Assembly: GCF_009495745.1 (NCBI RefSeq)
Contig: NZ_WIDQ01000001.1
Coordinates: forward strand, 673,234-737,233
Direction of reading: 5' to 3'
Length of the DNA: 64,000 nt
From: Niveispirillum sp. SYP-B3756
GTDB lineage: Bacteria > Pseudomonadota > Alphaproteobacteria > Azospirillales > Azospirillaceae
The notes under the pieces are model-generated. The model was not told the DNA's origin. It did not search any database and was given only the letters and a program-made list of their open reading frames with translations. The translations under genes were made by a program, and so were the position numbers. This document shows positions 17,332 through 26,428 of this stretch, one piece after another. Positions within the stretch are counted from its first letter, which is position 1, and each line of letters opens with the position of its first letter.

Positions 17332-20085
17332 ATGAAGGCCCCTCAGCCGATGGTGAATCCGCCTGGCCCTGTTTCCCTGTCCGATGGTCAACCGGCTGCC
17401 AGTTCCTGGCCGGGGCTGATGGATCATATCCAGCCGCATGGCTGGCTTCTGGTGCTGCAGGGGGACGATCTGCGCATCATTCAGGCCAGCGCCAATGTGG
17501 AACTGCTGGCCGGCCAGCCCCTGGCGGAGATTCTGGGGCAGCCGGTGCGGGCGGTGATCGGGCGTGCCGCGGCCAATCTGCTGGGCCGGGCCCTGGCCAG
17601 GGCGGAACCGGACGGGCTGGGCCCGTTACCGGTGACGGTGGTCAGCGGCCGGGGACGGCATCGGGTGGCCCTGCAGGGCCATTGGGATGCCGGTGGATTC
17701 GTGCTGGAACTGGAACCGCTGTCGATGGGCAATGCCGCCAATGGCGCCATCAACGGTTTCGGCACGGCCATCCGGCGTTATCGCCATATCACCGATGTCG
17801 CGGCGCTGTCCGCTGCCATTACCCATGATGCCAGGCTGCTGACCGGTTTTGACCGCGCCCTGATGGTACGGCTGGCCAGTGCCGCACCGCCGGAGGTGGT
17901 GGCTGTGTCCTGTGCCAGCGCTGCGGTGGAGGATGGCCCCCCGTTTCAGCCGCTGCCGCCCTCCATCCTGGCATTGCTGGAACTGAACCGGGTGCGGCTG
18001 CTGCTGGATATCCATGCGCCGCCGGTGCCGGTGCTGCCCGTCCTCAACCCCGTGACCGGCCAGCCCATCAACCTGTCACGGGCAGCCCTGCGCCCCGGCA
18101 CCCGGATGGTTGAAGCCCATGCCAGGGCGCGCGGTGTGCGCACCGTGCTGATCGTCTCCATCCTGTGTGGTGGCCGGCTCTGGGGTTATCTCTGGTGCGA
18201 AAGCAGGCGCCCGCACCCGGTGGGGCTGCATGTGCGCGCCCTGTTCGAAGGGCTGGGGGAGATCGCCGCCGCCCAGATTGGCGCGCTGGAGGAACGCTCC
18301 ATTACGGTGCTGCGCAGTGCTGCCAATCGCGGACTGGCCCGGATGGGTCGCCTGCTGCGCGAACATGCCAGCCTGATCGATGGGATTGCCGCCGCCCGCA
18401 CCGTGCTGGGCGAAATCCTGCCGCATGACCAGATGGCCATCAGCATGGATGGCCGCAGCTGGAGCAGCGGGGGCGGGCCATCGCCTGCCCATTGGCTGCG
18501 CCTGCTGGATGCGGCAGCCACCGGCCGGCGCGACGGGCTGCGCTGGATCGAACGGGCCGCCGGATCGGTCGACCAGGACGAGATCGGCATCGCCGACGTG
18601 CTGGATATTGAGCTGCATGGCAGCCACCTGCTGCTGCTGCGCCAAGCTGGCCGCCGCTGGTCGCCGCTGGAACTGGAGGTGGCGCAGGAACTGCACCATC
18701 TGCTGGCCGACCGGCACGCGGAACTTTACCGCCGCCGCACCGAACAGCAACTGCACAAGCTGGCCAATTTTGACCGCACAACCGGCCTGCCCAACCGCGA
18801 CCATCTGCTGCGCGCACTGGAACAGGCGTTGGCCGTGGGGATGGAAGTGGCGGTGGCGGTGATCGGCCTGGACCGTTTCCGCTATGTCAAGGCAGCCCTC
18901 GGGGAGGCGGCATCCGACCAGCTGTTGGCGGCGGTGGGCCAGCGTCTGCGCGGGGCGGTTTCCGCCGGCGATCTGCTGGCCCGCATTGATACGGGCGAAT
19001 TTGCCGTGCTGCTGGTGGAAGACGGGGCTGCCCGCATCGATACGCTGGCAGCCGCCGTGCGCGATGCCTTGCGTGCCTCCTTCCCCCTGGAGGATCGGGA
19101 GATTTTCGTCACGGGCAGCCTGGGTGTCGTCACCCATTGCGGCCAGGAAGAGGCGGCGGCCGAAATGCTGCGCGACGCAGAAATCGCCAGTGCGGAGGCA
19201 GAGTCTGCCGGCGGTGGTGGGCGGCGCATCTTCGATGCGGCCATGCGGGCCCGTCTGACCGAACGGCACGACCTATATGACCGGCTGCGTCAGGCGATCC
19301 AGGGCAATGACGGGGTGCGCGTCGTCTACCAGCCGATCATCCGCTTGTCCGATGGCAAGCTGGCCGGGTTCGAGGCGCTGGCCCGCTGGACAGACCCGGA
19401 GCGCGGACCCATCCCCCCCACCATCTTCGTGCCCGTGGCGGAGGAAACCGGCCTGATCATGCCATTGGGCAACTTTATTCTGGTGCAGGCCTGTCGGCAG
19501 GTTGTGCGCTGGAATCGGGAGCGGCAGGAGCCGATCTATGTTTCCGTCAACCTTTCCCCCTATCAGTTGGACCCGTCGCGGCTGGATATTGCCCGCTGGG
19601 TGCAGGGCGTGCTGGAAATGACCGGCTGCAAGCCGGAATGGCTGCATCTGGAAATCACCGAAAGTGGCCTGATCGGCAACGGCGGTGGGGTGCCAGAGGT
19701 GTTGAAAGGCCTGCGGGCGCTGGGGGTTGCCCTGGCCATCGATGATTTCGGCACTGGCTATTCCTCGCTGGCCTATCTGCAGGAACTGCCGGTCGATACG
19801 ATCAAGATCGACCGCAGCTTCGTTACCCGTATGGAAGGCAGCGAAAAGGGGATGGCCCTGGTCAGCGCCATTCTGCATATCGCCGGCATCATGGAATATG
19901 GCGTGGTGGCCGAAGGGGTGGAGAACCCCTCCCAGGCCAGCCTGCTGCGGGAAATGGGCTGCGACCGGGCCCAGGGCTACCATTATGCCAAGCCGCTGGA
20001 ACAGGATATGGCGACCGCCATGCTGCACCAATATGATACCGGTGGACCCGCCCTGGTGTCGGGGGAGGCTTTGGCCGCGGGGTGA
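17332..20085 (+). CDS. Phytochrome-like PAS-GAF-PHY protein with GGDEF and EAL domains
   Basis: 917 aa. Residues about 25-110 match the phytochrome PAS (HIQPHGWLLVLQ), 140-310 the GAF (LLTGFDRALMVRL; NPVTGQPINLSRAALRPG; GRLWGYLWCE) and 320-470 a shortened PHY (RRWSPLELEVAQELHHLL). No cysteine occurs before the PAS, the PASDIP motif is gone and the His after RLWG is replaced by CES, so covalent bilin binding is unlikely. The GGDEF site reads DTGEF (553-557) and its I-site Arg is lost, so cyclase activity is doubtful. The EAL domain keeps FEALARW (about 680), LEITES, DDFGTGYSS (804), KIDRSF and AEGVEN, so c-di-GMP hydrolysis is expected. A TTG at 17326 and an ATG at 17350 are other possible starts. 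Confidence 0.92.
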   Translation: MKAPQPMVNPPGPVSLSDGQPAASSWPGLMDHIQPHGWLLVLQGDDLRIIQASANVELLAGQPLAEILGQPVRAVIGRAAANLLGRALARAEPDGLGPLPVTVVSGRGRHRVALQGHWDAGGFVLELEPLSMGNAANGAINGFGTAIRRYRHITDVAALSAAITHDARLLTGFDRALMVRLASAAPPEVVAVSCASAAVEDGPPFQPLPPSILALLELNRVRLLLDIHAPPVPVLPVLNPVTGQPINLSRAALRPGTRMVEAHARARGVRTVLIVSILCGGRLWGYLWCESRRPHPVGLHVRALFEGLGEIAAAQIGALEERSITVLRSAANRGLARMGRLLREHASLIDGIAAARTVLGEILPHDQMAISMDGRSWSSGGGPSPAHWLRLLDAAATGRRDGLRWIERAAGSVDQDEIGIADVLDIELHGSHLLLLRQAGRRWSPLELEVAQELHHLLADRHAELYRRRTEQQLHKLANFDRTTGLPNRDHLLRALEQALAVGMEVAVAVIGLDRFRYVKAALGEAASDQLLAAVGQRLRGAVSAGDLLARIDTGEFAVLLVEDGAARIDTLAAAVRDALRASFPLEDREIFVTGSLGVVTHCGQEEAAAEMLRDAEIASAEAESAGGGGRRIFDAAMRARLTERHDLYDRLRQAIQGNDGVRVVYQPIIRLSDGKLAGFEALARWTDPERGPIPPTIFVPVAEETGLIMPLGNFILVQACRQVVRWNRERQEPIYVSVNLSPYQLDPSRLDIARWVQGVLEMTGCKPEWLHLEITESGLIGNGGGVPEVLKGLRALGVALAIDDFGTGYSSLAYLQELPVDTIKIDRSFVTRMEGSEKGMALVSAILHIAGIMEYGVVAEGVENPSQASLLREMGCDRAQGYHYAKPLEQDMATAMLHQYDTGGPALVSGEALAAG

Positions 20086-20196
20086 CCCGTTCCACCAACC
20101 GGACCGGTGCGAAAGGGTGCTTTGCAGCGTAACGGGGTTTGCGCCGGCCGTCCGCAGCGTCATATTGATGAAACCTGCCACTGCCGGATGAAACCG

Positions 20197-20460
20197 ATGC
20201 CCACGATCGAGATTTATACCAGCCCCTGGTGCGGTTACTGCGCGCGGGCCAAGAAGCTGCTGGATGCCAAGGGCGTCAGCTATGATGAAATCGATGTGGA
20301 TGCCCAGCCGCGCCGCCGGCCGGAGATGGTGGAGCGTGCGGGCGGTCGTACCTCGGTGCCGCAGCTCTTCATCGATGGCCAGCATATTGGCGGCTGCGAC
20401 GATACCTATGCCCTGGAAAAGGCCGGCAAGCTGGATGGCCTGCTGGGCCTGGCTGGCTGA
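20197..20460 (+). CDS. grxC: Glutaredoxin (GrxC type)
   Basis: 87-aa dithiol glutaredoxin that reduces protein disulfides and glutathione-mixed disulfides in the cytoplasm. The active site is CGYC (Cys12/Cys15) after TIEIYTSPW; TSVPQLFI near 55 is the cis-Pro glutathione-binding motif and IGGCDD near 68 completes it. Start ATG 20197 chosen because it gives the family's short N-terminus; an ATG at 20188 is in frame and neither has a strong Shine-Dalgarno. It lies 14 bp before the Nit amidase gene; grxC next to a nitrilase and in front of ubiG or similar genes is a common alphaproteobacterial arrangement. Confidence 0.93.
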   Translation: MPTIEIYTSPWCGYCARAKKLLDAKGVSYDEIDVDAQPRRRPEMVERAGGRTSVPQLFIDGQHIGGCDDTYALEKAGKLDGLLGLAG

Positions 20461-20474
20461 GATCTGACCCCATC

Positions 20475-21305
20475 ATGACCAGCCCCAACATGCTGCGTGC
20501 CGCCGTCATTCAGGTCAATGCCGGGCCGGAGATCGAACCTAATCTGGTCCAGGCCGGAGCCCTGATCCGCAGGGCCGTGGCCGATGGGGCGCAACTGGTC
20601 TGTCTGCCGGAAAATGTTTCCCTGATGGCGCAGGGACGGGAGAAGATCCTGGCCCGGGTGAAGCCGGAGGCAAGCCATCCCGGCGTGCCCTTCTTCCGCG
20701 ATCTGGCGCGGGAAACCGGCACCTGGATCATGACCGGCACGCTGGGCTGTCTGCTGGACGATGGCCGGGTGGCCAACCGCGCCTTCGTGGTGGCCCCCAA
20801 TGGCGATATCGTCGCCCGCTATGACAAGATCCACATGTTCGATGTGGATCTGGCCGGCGGTGAAAGCTACCGCGAAAGCGCCACCTATCGGCCCGGTGAG
20901 CGGGCCGTGGTGGTACCCACACCCTGGGGCGGGCTGGGGCTTTCCATTTGCTATGATGTGCGCTTTGCCTATCTGTTCCGGGCGCTCGCCAAGGCCGGGG
21001 CCGGCCTGATCACCGTGCCCGCCGCCTTTACTGTGCCCACGGGCCGGGCGCATTGGCATGTGCTGCTGCGGGCGCGCGCCATTGAAACCGGCTGTTTCGT
21101 GCTGGCCCCGGCCCAGACGGGGCTGCATGATGGCGGGCGCGGCACCTATGGCCATTCCCTGATCATCAGCCCCTGGGGCGAGGTGCTGGCCGATGCCGGG
21201 GAAGGGGTGGGCCATGTCATCGCCGATCTGGACCTGAATAAGGTGGCGGAGGCGCGGCGCATGGTACCCAGCTTGGTCCATGACCGGTCATTCGAAGGAC
21301 CGTGA
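20475..21305 (+). CDS. Carbon-nitrogen hydrolase, Nit1/deaminated-glutathione amidase type
   Basis: 276-aa nitrilase-superfamily enzyme. The catalytic triad is visible: Glu46 (LPENVSL), Lys118 ([11 protein letters not shown]) and Cys159 ([13 protein letters not shown]). The motif [19 protein letters not shown] is characteristic of the Nit1/NitA branch that hydrolyses deaminated glutathione to alpha-ketoglutarate and cysteinylglycine. Its position right after glutaredoxin fits a glutathione-repair role (inference). The family length is about 270-285 aa, so the gene is complete. The TGA stop overlaps the GTG that could start truA. Confidence 0.9.
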   Translation: MTSPNMLRAAVIQVNAGPEIEPNLVQAGALIRRAVADGAQLVCLPENVSLMAQGREKILARVKPEASHPGVPFFRDLARETGTWIMTGTLGCLLDDGRVANRAFVVAPNGDIVARYDKIHMFDVDLAGGESYRESATYRPGERAVVVPTPWGGLGLSICYDVRFAYLFRALAKAGAGLITVPAAFTVPTGRAHWHVLLRARAIETGCFVLAPAQTGLHDGGRGTYGHSLIISPWGEVLADAGEGVGHVIADLDLNKVAEARRMVPSLVHDRSFEGP

Positions 21306-21313
21306 CCCGTCCC

Positions 21314-22072
21314 ATGGCGCAGCGCTGGAAAATCACCGTCGAGTTCGATGGCAGGCCGTTTTTCGGCTGGCAGCGGCAGGATCATGGCCCTTCCGTCCAG
21401 GGCTGCCTGGAGGAGGCGATCCGCCGCTTCTGCCAGGAAACCGTCACCGTTCATGCTGCCGGCCGCACCGACAGCGGCGTCCACGCCCTGGCCATGGTGG
21501 CCAGTTTCGATCTGGAAAAGCCGGTGGCGGCGGACAAGCTGCGCGAGGCGCTGAATTTCCACCTGAAGCCCAACCCCATCGCCATCCTGAAGGCCGAGGC
21601 GATGGAAGGCGATTTCCATGCCCGCTTTTCCTGCATCGGCCGGGCCTATCTCTATCGCATCGTCAACCGCCGGGCCCCCTTGACGCTGGATGCCGGCAAG
21701 GCCTGGCTGGTGCTGCATCCGCTGGATGCCGAGGCCATGCATGAGGCGGCGCAACGGCTGGTCGGCCAGCATGATTTCACCAGCTTCCGCGCCTCACTCT
21801 GTCAGGCGCAGAGCCCGGTGAAAACGCTCTCCCACCTTTCGGTCCGCCGGGTGGGGGAAGAGGTGCAGATCATCGCGCGGGCACGCTCCTTCCTGCACCA
21901 TCAGGTGCGCAACATGGTCGGCACGCTGAAGCTGGTGGGTGAAGGCCGCTGGACCGCCGATGACGTTTCCGCCGCCCTGGCCGCCTGCAATCGCGCCGCT
22001 GCCGGCCCGACCTCACCGGCCGATGGGCTTTACTTCACCCATGCCTTCTATCCGGGGGATGAAGGGGTTTAG
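21314..22072 (+). CDS. truA: tRNA pseudouridine(38-40) synthase
   Basis: 252-aa TruA, which isomerises uridines 38-40 in the tRNA anticodon arm. The catalytic Asp53 is in [11 protein letters not shown]; the N-terminal [16 protein letters not shown] and the C-terminal [14 protein letters not shown] are family signatures. The frame also opens at GTG 21302, which overlaps the amidase stop; the GAAGGA box is 14 nt from ATG 21314 and 2 nt from the GTG. I chose ATG because TruA proteins start right before the WKITVE strand. It is the last gene of the grx-nit-truA run. Confidence 0.95.
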   Translation: MAQRWKITVEFDGRPFFGWQRQDHGPSVQGCLEEAIRRFCQETVTVHAAGRTDSGVHALAMVASFDLEKPVAADKLREALNFHLKPNPIAILKAEAMEGDFHARFSCIGRAYLYRIVNRRAPLTLDAGKAWLVLHPLDAEAMHEAAQRLVGQHDFTSFRASLCQAQSPVKTLSHLSVRRVGEEVQIIARARSFLHHQVRNMVGTLKLVGEGRWTADDVSAALAACNRAAAGPTSPADGLYFTHAFYPGDEGV

Positions 22073-22110
22073 TGTCCGCCCATAAAGTTCTTATTCTTTC
22101 CAGCCACTTA

Positions 22111-22142
22111 ACCGTCATTCCCGCGCAGGCGGGAATAACGGT
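22111..22142. repeat. REP-like palindrome (ATTCCCGC…GCGGGAAT)
   Basis: Arms 22111-22124 and 22129-22142 (13 of 14 pairs, loop GCAG). It is the same sequence class as the inverted pair at 63037-63111. It sits between the converging truA and kamA-like genes, where it may act as a weak bidirectional stop. Confidence 0.8.
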
Positions 22143-22201
22143 GGTGAGATGGCGGGGTTTCGAAAAGCACGATAACTTTCCGAACAGACATTTAAGGCCA
22201 C

Positions 22202-23263
22202 CTATCCCCGATAGGAATGCCGGCTGCCGCGCGGGTCTTCCACCAGCCAGATGCCATCTTCGCCCTGGGGCGACAGATAATCCTGGGTCAGCGGTACCTT
22301 GCCATGGCCGCCGGGTATATCCAGTACATAGGTGGGCTGGCACAGGCCCGACACATCGCCGCGCAATTGCCGCATCAATGCCCGGCCCGCTGCCACGCTG
22401 GTGCGGAAATGGCCCGTTCCCTTGGCCAGATCGCCATGATGCAGGTAATGCGGCTTCACCCGCGCGCTGATCAGCGCGCGGAAGGTGCGGGTCAGCGTGT
22501 CCACATCATCATTCAACCCGCGCAGCAGCACGCTTTGCGACAGCATGGGGATGCCGGCGTCCACCAGCCGCCCAATGGCGGCCACCTGATCGGGCCCCAG
22601 TTCGCGCCAATGGTTGGCGTGCAGCATCACCCAGGTGGGAATGCGGGTACCTTTCAGGGCGGCCACCATCTCCGCATTGATGCGGTCGGGGTCCACCACC
22701 GGCACGCGGCTATGGATGCGGACCAGCCCCAGATGCGGGATGTCGTTCAGCCGGGCGATCAGGTCGCCCATGCGGCGGGGCGACAGGATCATCGGGTCGC
22801 CGCCGGTCAGGATCACTTCCCAGATCTGCGGGTTATCCTGAATATAGGCGATGGCCCCATCCAGTTCGCCCGCATCCAGCGCGTCCGACCCCGGCCCCAC
22901 CATTTCGCGGCGGAAACAGAACCGGCAATAGACCGGGCAGGCATGGACCGGTTTCAGCAGCACCCGGTCATGGTAACGGTGGGTGATGCCCTTGACGGGG
23001 GTGAAGGGTTCATCGCCGATCGGGTCGGCCAGTTCCCCTTCCGTCACCAGCAATTCGCGCGCATCGGGCAGGAACTGGCGGCCCACCGGATCGTCCGGGT
23101 CCGTCGGGTCGATGCGTTCGGCCATGGCGGGGGTCACCGCCACGGCAAATTGCGCCGCCACCCGTTCCAGGGCGGCAACATCGGTGGGTGCCACCAGCCC
23201 ATGATCGGCCAGATCGGCGGGGTGGCGCAGGGTCTTCTGCGGGGTCTGCTTATCGCGCGGCAT
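22202..23263 (-). CDS. Lysine 2,3-aminomutase family radical-SAM protein (KamA/EpmB-like)
   Basis: 353-aa radical-SAM, PLP-dependent enzyme. The [4Fe-4S] cluster motif is CPVYCRFCFR (Cys109, Cys113, Cys116), followed by EVILTGGDPMIL (SAM-binding GGD) and DIPGGHGKVPL near 325, whose lysine is the PLP anchor. In EpmB the enzyme makes beta-lysine for elongation factor P; KamA paralogues serve beta-lysine metabolism. Neither efp nor epmA is within this window, so which role applies is open. Convergent with truA; the start ATG 23263 gives a normal N-terminus. Confidence 0.9.
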   Translation of the reverse strand: MPRDKQTPQKTLRHPADLADHGLVAPTDVAALERVAAQFAVAVTPAMAERIDPTDPDDPVGRQFLPDARELLVTEGELADPIGDEPFTPVKGITHRYHDRVLLKPVHACPVYCRFCFRREMVGPGSDALDAGELDGAIAYIQDNPQIWEVILTGGDPMILSPRRMGDLIARLNDIPHLGLVRIHSRVPVVDPDRINAEMVAALKGTRIPTWVMLHANHWRELGPDQVAAIGRLVDAGIPMLSQSVLLRGLNDDVDTLTRTFRALISARVKPHYLHHGDLAKGTGHFRTSVAAGRALMRQLRGDVSGLCQPTYVLDIPGGHGKVPLTQDYLSPQGEDGIWLVEDPRGSRHSYRG

Positions 23264-23332
23264 GATGGGGGATTAGGTGCCGCTTGCCCGCGCACCGGTC
23301 AAGGGGCGGCGGGGCGGGTGCTGCCATGCCGG

Positions 23333-23376
23333 GTTAGAGCCGGGTGCGTTTAACCGGAAACGCACCCGGCTCTAAC
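23333..23376. repeat. Perfect 19-bp inverted repeat
   Basis: Arms 23333-23351 and 23358-23376 are exact complements, loop AACCGG. No T-run follows on either strand. It lies between ogt (21 bp after its stop) and the start of the kamA-like gene. Hairpins of the form 'TTAGAGC…GTTTAA…GCTCTAA' are a frequent intergenic repeat type in alphaproteobacteria, so this may be a dispersed element doubling as the ogt transcript end. Confidence 0.8.
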
Positions 23377-23396
23377 TCCTTGTTCAGCGAGCAGAT

Positions 23397-23951
23397 TCAC
23401 GCTCCAAAGCGATGCCGCTTTTCCGCGATCTGCTCTAGCAGCGGCAGCCCCGCAGCGGATTCATGTGCCAGCAGCCAGCGCTTGCGCTCCAGCCCGCCAG
23501 CATAGCCGGTCAGCGTGCCATTGGCCCCGACCACCCGGTGACAGGGCACGACAATGCCGATCGGGTTGGCCCCATTGGCCAGCCCCACCGCCCGCATCGC
23601 CGTGGGCTGGCCCAGCCGCCGGGCCAACTCGCCATAGGTCACCGTCTGCCCGGCGGGGATGGCGCGCAGGCAATGCCAGACGGATTTCTGGAAATCCGTA
23701 CCGTTGGTGGCCACCGCCACCCGTTCCAGCGCCGTCAGATCGCCGGCGAAGTAATCCCCCAGCGCCTGGGCCAGCGGAGCGGGCGTGGGAGCCTCGGTCA
23801 GGCTGACGGGGCCATAATGCCGGGCCAGCAGCCTGTCCATCCGTTCCCGGTAATCCAGGAAATCCAGCGCCCGCAACTGGCCCGACACATCCGTCACCAG
23901 CAGGATGGTGCCGATGGGGCTGGTGAAATGGTGCAGGAACAAGGGTGACAT
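23397..23951 (-). CDS. ogt: Methylated-DNA–protein-cysteine S-methyltransferase
   Basis: About 184 aa. The suicide acceptor motif PCHRVVGANG is present (Cys in PCHRV), preceded by the helix-turn-helix ARRLGQPTAMRAVGLANGANP and the GTDFQKSVWHCLRAIPAGQT segment. It removes alkyl groups from O6-guanine and O4-thymine irreversibly. There is no Ada AdaA Zn domain, so it is the Ogt type. Three in-frame ATGs compete (23969, 23960, 23951). I used 23951, which has a GGAG about 10 nt upstream and begins MSPLFLHHFTSPIG; the ATG at 23960 is too close to that box. Confidence 0.92.
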   Translation of the reverse strand: MSPLFLHHFTSPIGTILLVTDVSGQLRALDFLDYRERMDRLLARHYGPVSLTEAPTPAPLAQALGDYFAGDLTALERVAVATNGTDFQKSVWHCLRAIPAGQTVTYGELARRLGQPTAMRAVGLANGANPIGIVVPCHRVVGANGTLTGYAGGLERKRWLLAHESAAGLPLLEQIAEKRHRFGA

Positions 23952-24141
23952 CGGCGGCATCTCCGGCAAGGCGCTATCGTCATGATGCCATCAAATATGG
24001 CGCCATGGCGGGGTTATTCGGGGACGTGCCCCGCCCATGACGATCCTGCACGCGGTTTTATCGCCGATGGCTTGACCGGGGGGAAGGGATGGGGGCATAA
24101 ATACATCCTATATCGGAACTATTCTTTGCAAGGTGACTTCT

Positions 24142-25326
24142 ATGGCCCGGCTTCTGGTCTGCATCCTGCTGGTGATGGGCACCCTGCTGGGCATTGCGGG
24201 TGTGGATCTGGTGCTGCCCGCCCTGCCGGACATGGCGCTGTGGCCCGATGGCGGGGTGGCCAAGGCGCAACTGGTGATCGCCGCCTATATTGGCGGTACG
24301 GCGGCGGGGCTGCTGCTGTTCGGCAGCCTGGGCACGCGGGTGGACCGGCGCTGGCTGCTGCTATTTTCCATCCTGTCGCAACTGGTGCTGTCGCTGGCCT
24401 GTGCAGCGGTGGAAAATCTGGATGTGCTGATTGGGCTGCGCCTGCTGCAGGGGCTGTTGGGGGGTGCGCCGGCCGTCTTCGCACCCGGCATGATCCGCCG
24501 TCTGTTTGATGAAAAAGGGGCGATGCGGGCGCTGGGCGCGCTGGGCAGTATCGAGGCGCTGGCCCCCGCCCTGGCCCCCCTGGCCGGTGCCGGGCTGGTG
24601 GTGCTGGGCGGCTGGCGGCTGCCCTTTCTGGTGACGGGCGGGCTGGCGGTTCTGGTGGCACTCTGCCTGTTCGCCGGGCGCGGCCTGTTGCCGGCGGGGC
24701 CGGCACCGCGCACGCTGGGCTCCTATCCAAGGCTGCTGGGTGATCCGGTATTTCTGCGCTATGCCCTGTCCCAATCGCTGCTGCTGGGCGGCCTGCTGGT
24801 GGTGGTGTTCAGCGCCCCGGCCGTCATCACCCGCAGCATGGGCGGGGAGATGGCGGATTTCATCCTGATGCAGATGATTGGCGTCACCCTGTTCATCCTC
24901 TGCGCCAATCTGGCGGGGCCGCTGGCGGGCAGGATCGGGGCGGAACGGCTGATCCTGATCGGCACCCTGTCGGCCCTGGTTTCCGCCTTGCTGCTGCTGG
25001 CCTATGCGCTGGCGGGCGGGAATAATCCCCATCTGCTGCCGTTGCTGCTGGCGCCGATGAATATCGGGCTGGGTCTGCGCGGGCCGCCGGGTTTCCTGCG
25101 CGCGATGATGGCCGGGCGGGGGGATGATGACCGGGCATCGGCCCTGGTCATTCTGGCCATCACCCTGTTTGCCGCCGCCAGCACCGCCCTTGTCGCGCCC
25201 TTCCTGGGTGCAGGGCTGATCACGCTGGCCGTGGGGGCCTTGGTGATGCAACTGGCCGCCACCGCCAGCCTGCTGGCCCTGCCGCCGCTCTCCGGCCCCG
25301 TGCCGGCCGCTGCGGCAGGGGATTGA
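24142..25326 (+). CDS. MFS transporter (Bcr/CflA drug-efflux type)
   Basis: 394-aa inner-membrane protein with about 12 hydrophobic segments. The N-terminal LLVMGTLLGIAGVDLVLPALPDM is like the first helix of Bcr/CflA exporters ('D.YLPALP'), and FGSLGTRVDRRWLLL near residue 66 is MFS motif A (G-x-x-x-D-R-x-G/R-R-x). The central loop near 190 separates two six-helix halves. Substrate unknown; multidrug or small-metabolite efflux is likely. ATG 24142 has AAGG 9 nt upstream and is preferred to the GTG at 24133. The neighbouring upstream gene ogt is divergent. Confidence 0.85.
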   Translation: MARLLVCILLVMGTLLGIAGVDLVLPALPDMALWPDGGVAKAQLVIAAYIGGTAAGLLLFGSLGTRVDRRWLLLFSILSQLVLSLACAAVENLDVLIGLRLLQGLLGGAPAVFAPGMIRRLFDEKGAMRALGALGSIEALAPALAPLAGAGLVVLGGWRLPFLVTGGLAVLVALCLFAGRGLLPAGPAPRTLGSYPRLLGDPVFLRYALSQSLLLGGLLVVVFSAPAVITRSMGGEMADFILMQMIGVTLFILCANLAGPLAGRIGAERLILIGTLSALVSALLLLAYALAGGNNPHLLPLLLAPMNIGLGLRGPPGFLRAMMAGRGDDDRASALVILAITLFAAASTALVAPFLGAGLITLAVGALVMQLAATASLLALPPLSGPVPAAAAGD

Positions 25327-25407
25327 GGCGGCCGGCTGTATTTCCCTTGCCGCCGGTGGTGATGCGGGGTTCAATCAGCCGGGGCTAAGGTTAATGGGGA
25401 AACCAGC

Positions 25408-25764
25408 ATGAGTTATTCTGTGGGAGAGGGCGGGACCAAATCGCGCGAGCTGGTCATCATCGTCCATGCGCTGAACGTGGCAAGCTGCTTTGTCGGCCTG
25501 ACCGGGCTGGTGGCTGTCATCATCGCCTATCTGAAGCGGGGGGAGATGGGCAGCGACATCTGGTACGATCACCTGAGTTTCGCCATCCGCACCTTCTGGA
25601 TCGGGTTTGTTGTCAGCCTGATCGGTCTGCTCACCAGTTTTATCGGCATCGGCTTTCTGATCCTGATGGTGGTTTTTGTCTGGTATCTGGTACGCACCAT
25701 CTTCGCCCTGCTGAAGGCGATCGAGAATAAGCCGATCCCCAACCCTGACAGTTTCCTGATCTGA
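25408..25764 (+). CDS. DUF4870-like small membrane protein
   Basis: 118 aa with three hydrophobic segments (about 16-42, 59-82, 83-103) and conserved YLKRGEMGSDIWYDHLSFAIRTFW between the first two, matching the DUF4870/TIGR-type 'total domain' membrane proteins of alphaproteobacteria. The C-terminal Asn-Pro-rich tail ends LI. Function unknown; the family is often linked to envelope homeostasis. Convergent with the DUF805 gene across a shared terminator. Confidence 0.75.
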   Translation: MSYSVGEGGTKSRELVIIVHALNVASCFVGLTGLVAVIIAYLKRGEMGSDIWYDHLSFAIRTFWIGFVVSLIGLLTSFIGIGFLILMVVFVWYLVRTIFALLKAIENKPIPNPDSFLI

Positions 25765-25784
25765 TATCGGGCTTTGACAAGAAA

Positions 25785-25821
25785 AAAGGCCGGTTGCCTC
25801 CCCACGAAGCAACCGGCCTTT
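25785..25821. terminator. Bidirectional terminator
   Basis: Perfect 13-bp stem (25785-25797 with 25809-25821), T-rich on the plus strand (TTTGCTTTTG) and TTTTTTC on the minus strand. It serves the converging DUF4870-like and DUF805 genes. Confidence 0.88.
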
Positions 25822-25842
25822 GCTTTTGTCACAACCTTGATG

Positions 25843-26199
25843 TCAGGCAGTGACGAGCTTGGGATTGGGGCCGTACTGATTGTCCTTTTCTTCGCTGTCC
25901 ATGCAGCAGAAGACGATCAAAACGATGGAGCCCAATACCGGAACGAATTGAATAAGCAGCCACCAGCCACTGCGCCCACTGTCATGCAGGCGGCGCACAG
26001 CAACAGCGAAGGAAGGAATCAATATCGCCAGCGCGTAGATCACACCGAGCACGCCCGAAGTGCCGAGGATCGCACCCTCGACGACAGCTAAGGCGACAGC
26101 GATGATGATATTGATCAGAAGGAACATCCAATATTCCTTGCGCCGGGCGCGGCCGTTGAAATCCGCATACTGGCGCATAACTTTAAGATACCAGTTCAC
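25843..26199 (-). CDS. DUF805 family membrane protein
   Basis: 118-aa membrane protein. The family signature is plain: NWYLKVMRQYADFNGRARRKEYW at the N-terminus, AVAVRRLHDSGRSGWWLL near 70, and three or four hydrophobic helices. The Lys/Arg-rich loops face the cytoplasm. Function unknown (YhaH/YiiR-like). Good start at ATG 26199. Confidence 0.9.
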   Translation of the reverse strand: MNWYLKVMRQYADFNGRARRKEYWMFLLINIIIAVALAVVEGAILGTSGVLGVIYALAILIPSFAVAVRRLHDSGRSGWWLLIQFVPVLGSIVLIVFCCMDSEEKDNQYGPNPKLVTA

Positions 26200-26319
26200 T
26201 TCATCCCCCCAAAAAATTAAAGCGAACTACCATATCTGATTAACAATCAATTGGTCAATTACCCACAGCTGATTATCTCCTCCGTGGAAACATCGGATAA
26301 TGGCAGGGTGATCAGGCCT

Positions 26320-26370
26320 TACACCAACAGCACGAAATCATGACCGATGGTCACACTTTTGTGCCCCTCA
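26320..26370. repeat. Structured repeat, partial copy R8 (left arm)
   Basis: A 48-nt block ending CCCCTCA matches the left part of R7 at 42 of 48 positions. It includes a TGACC…GGTCA hairpin. The rest of a full element does not follow directly; R4 begins 58 bp further on. Confidence 0.65.
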
Positions 26371-26428
26371 GCCAGCCGCTCATACCCACCCGTAGCTTCC
26401 AGGATGACATGAGGGTTTGGAAGGCGGC

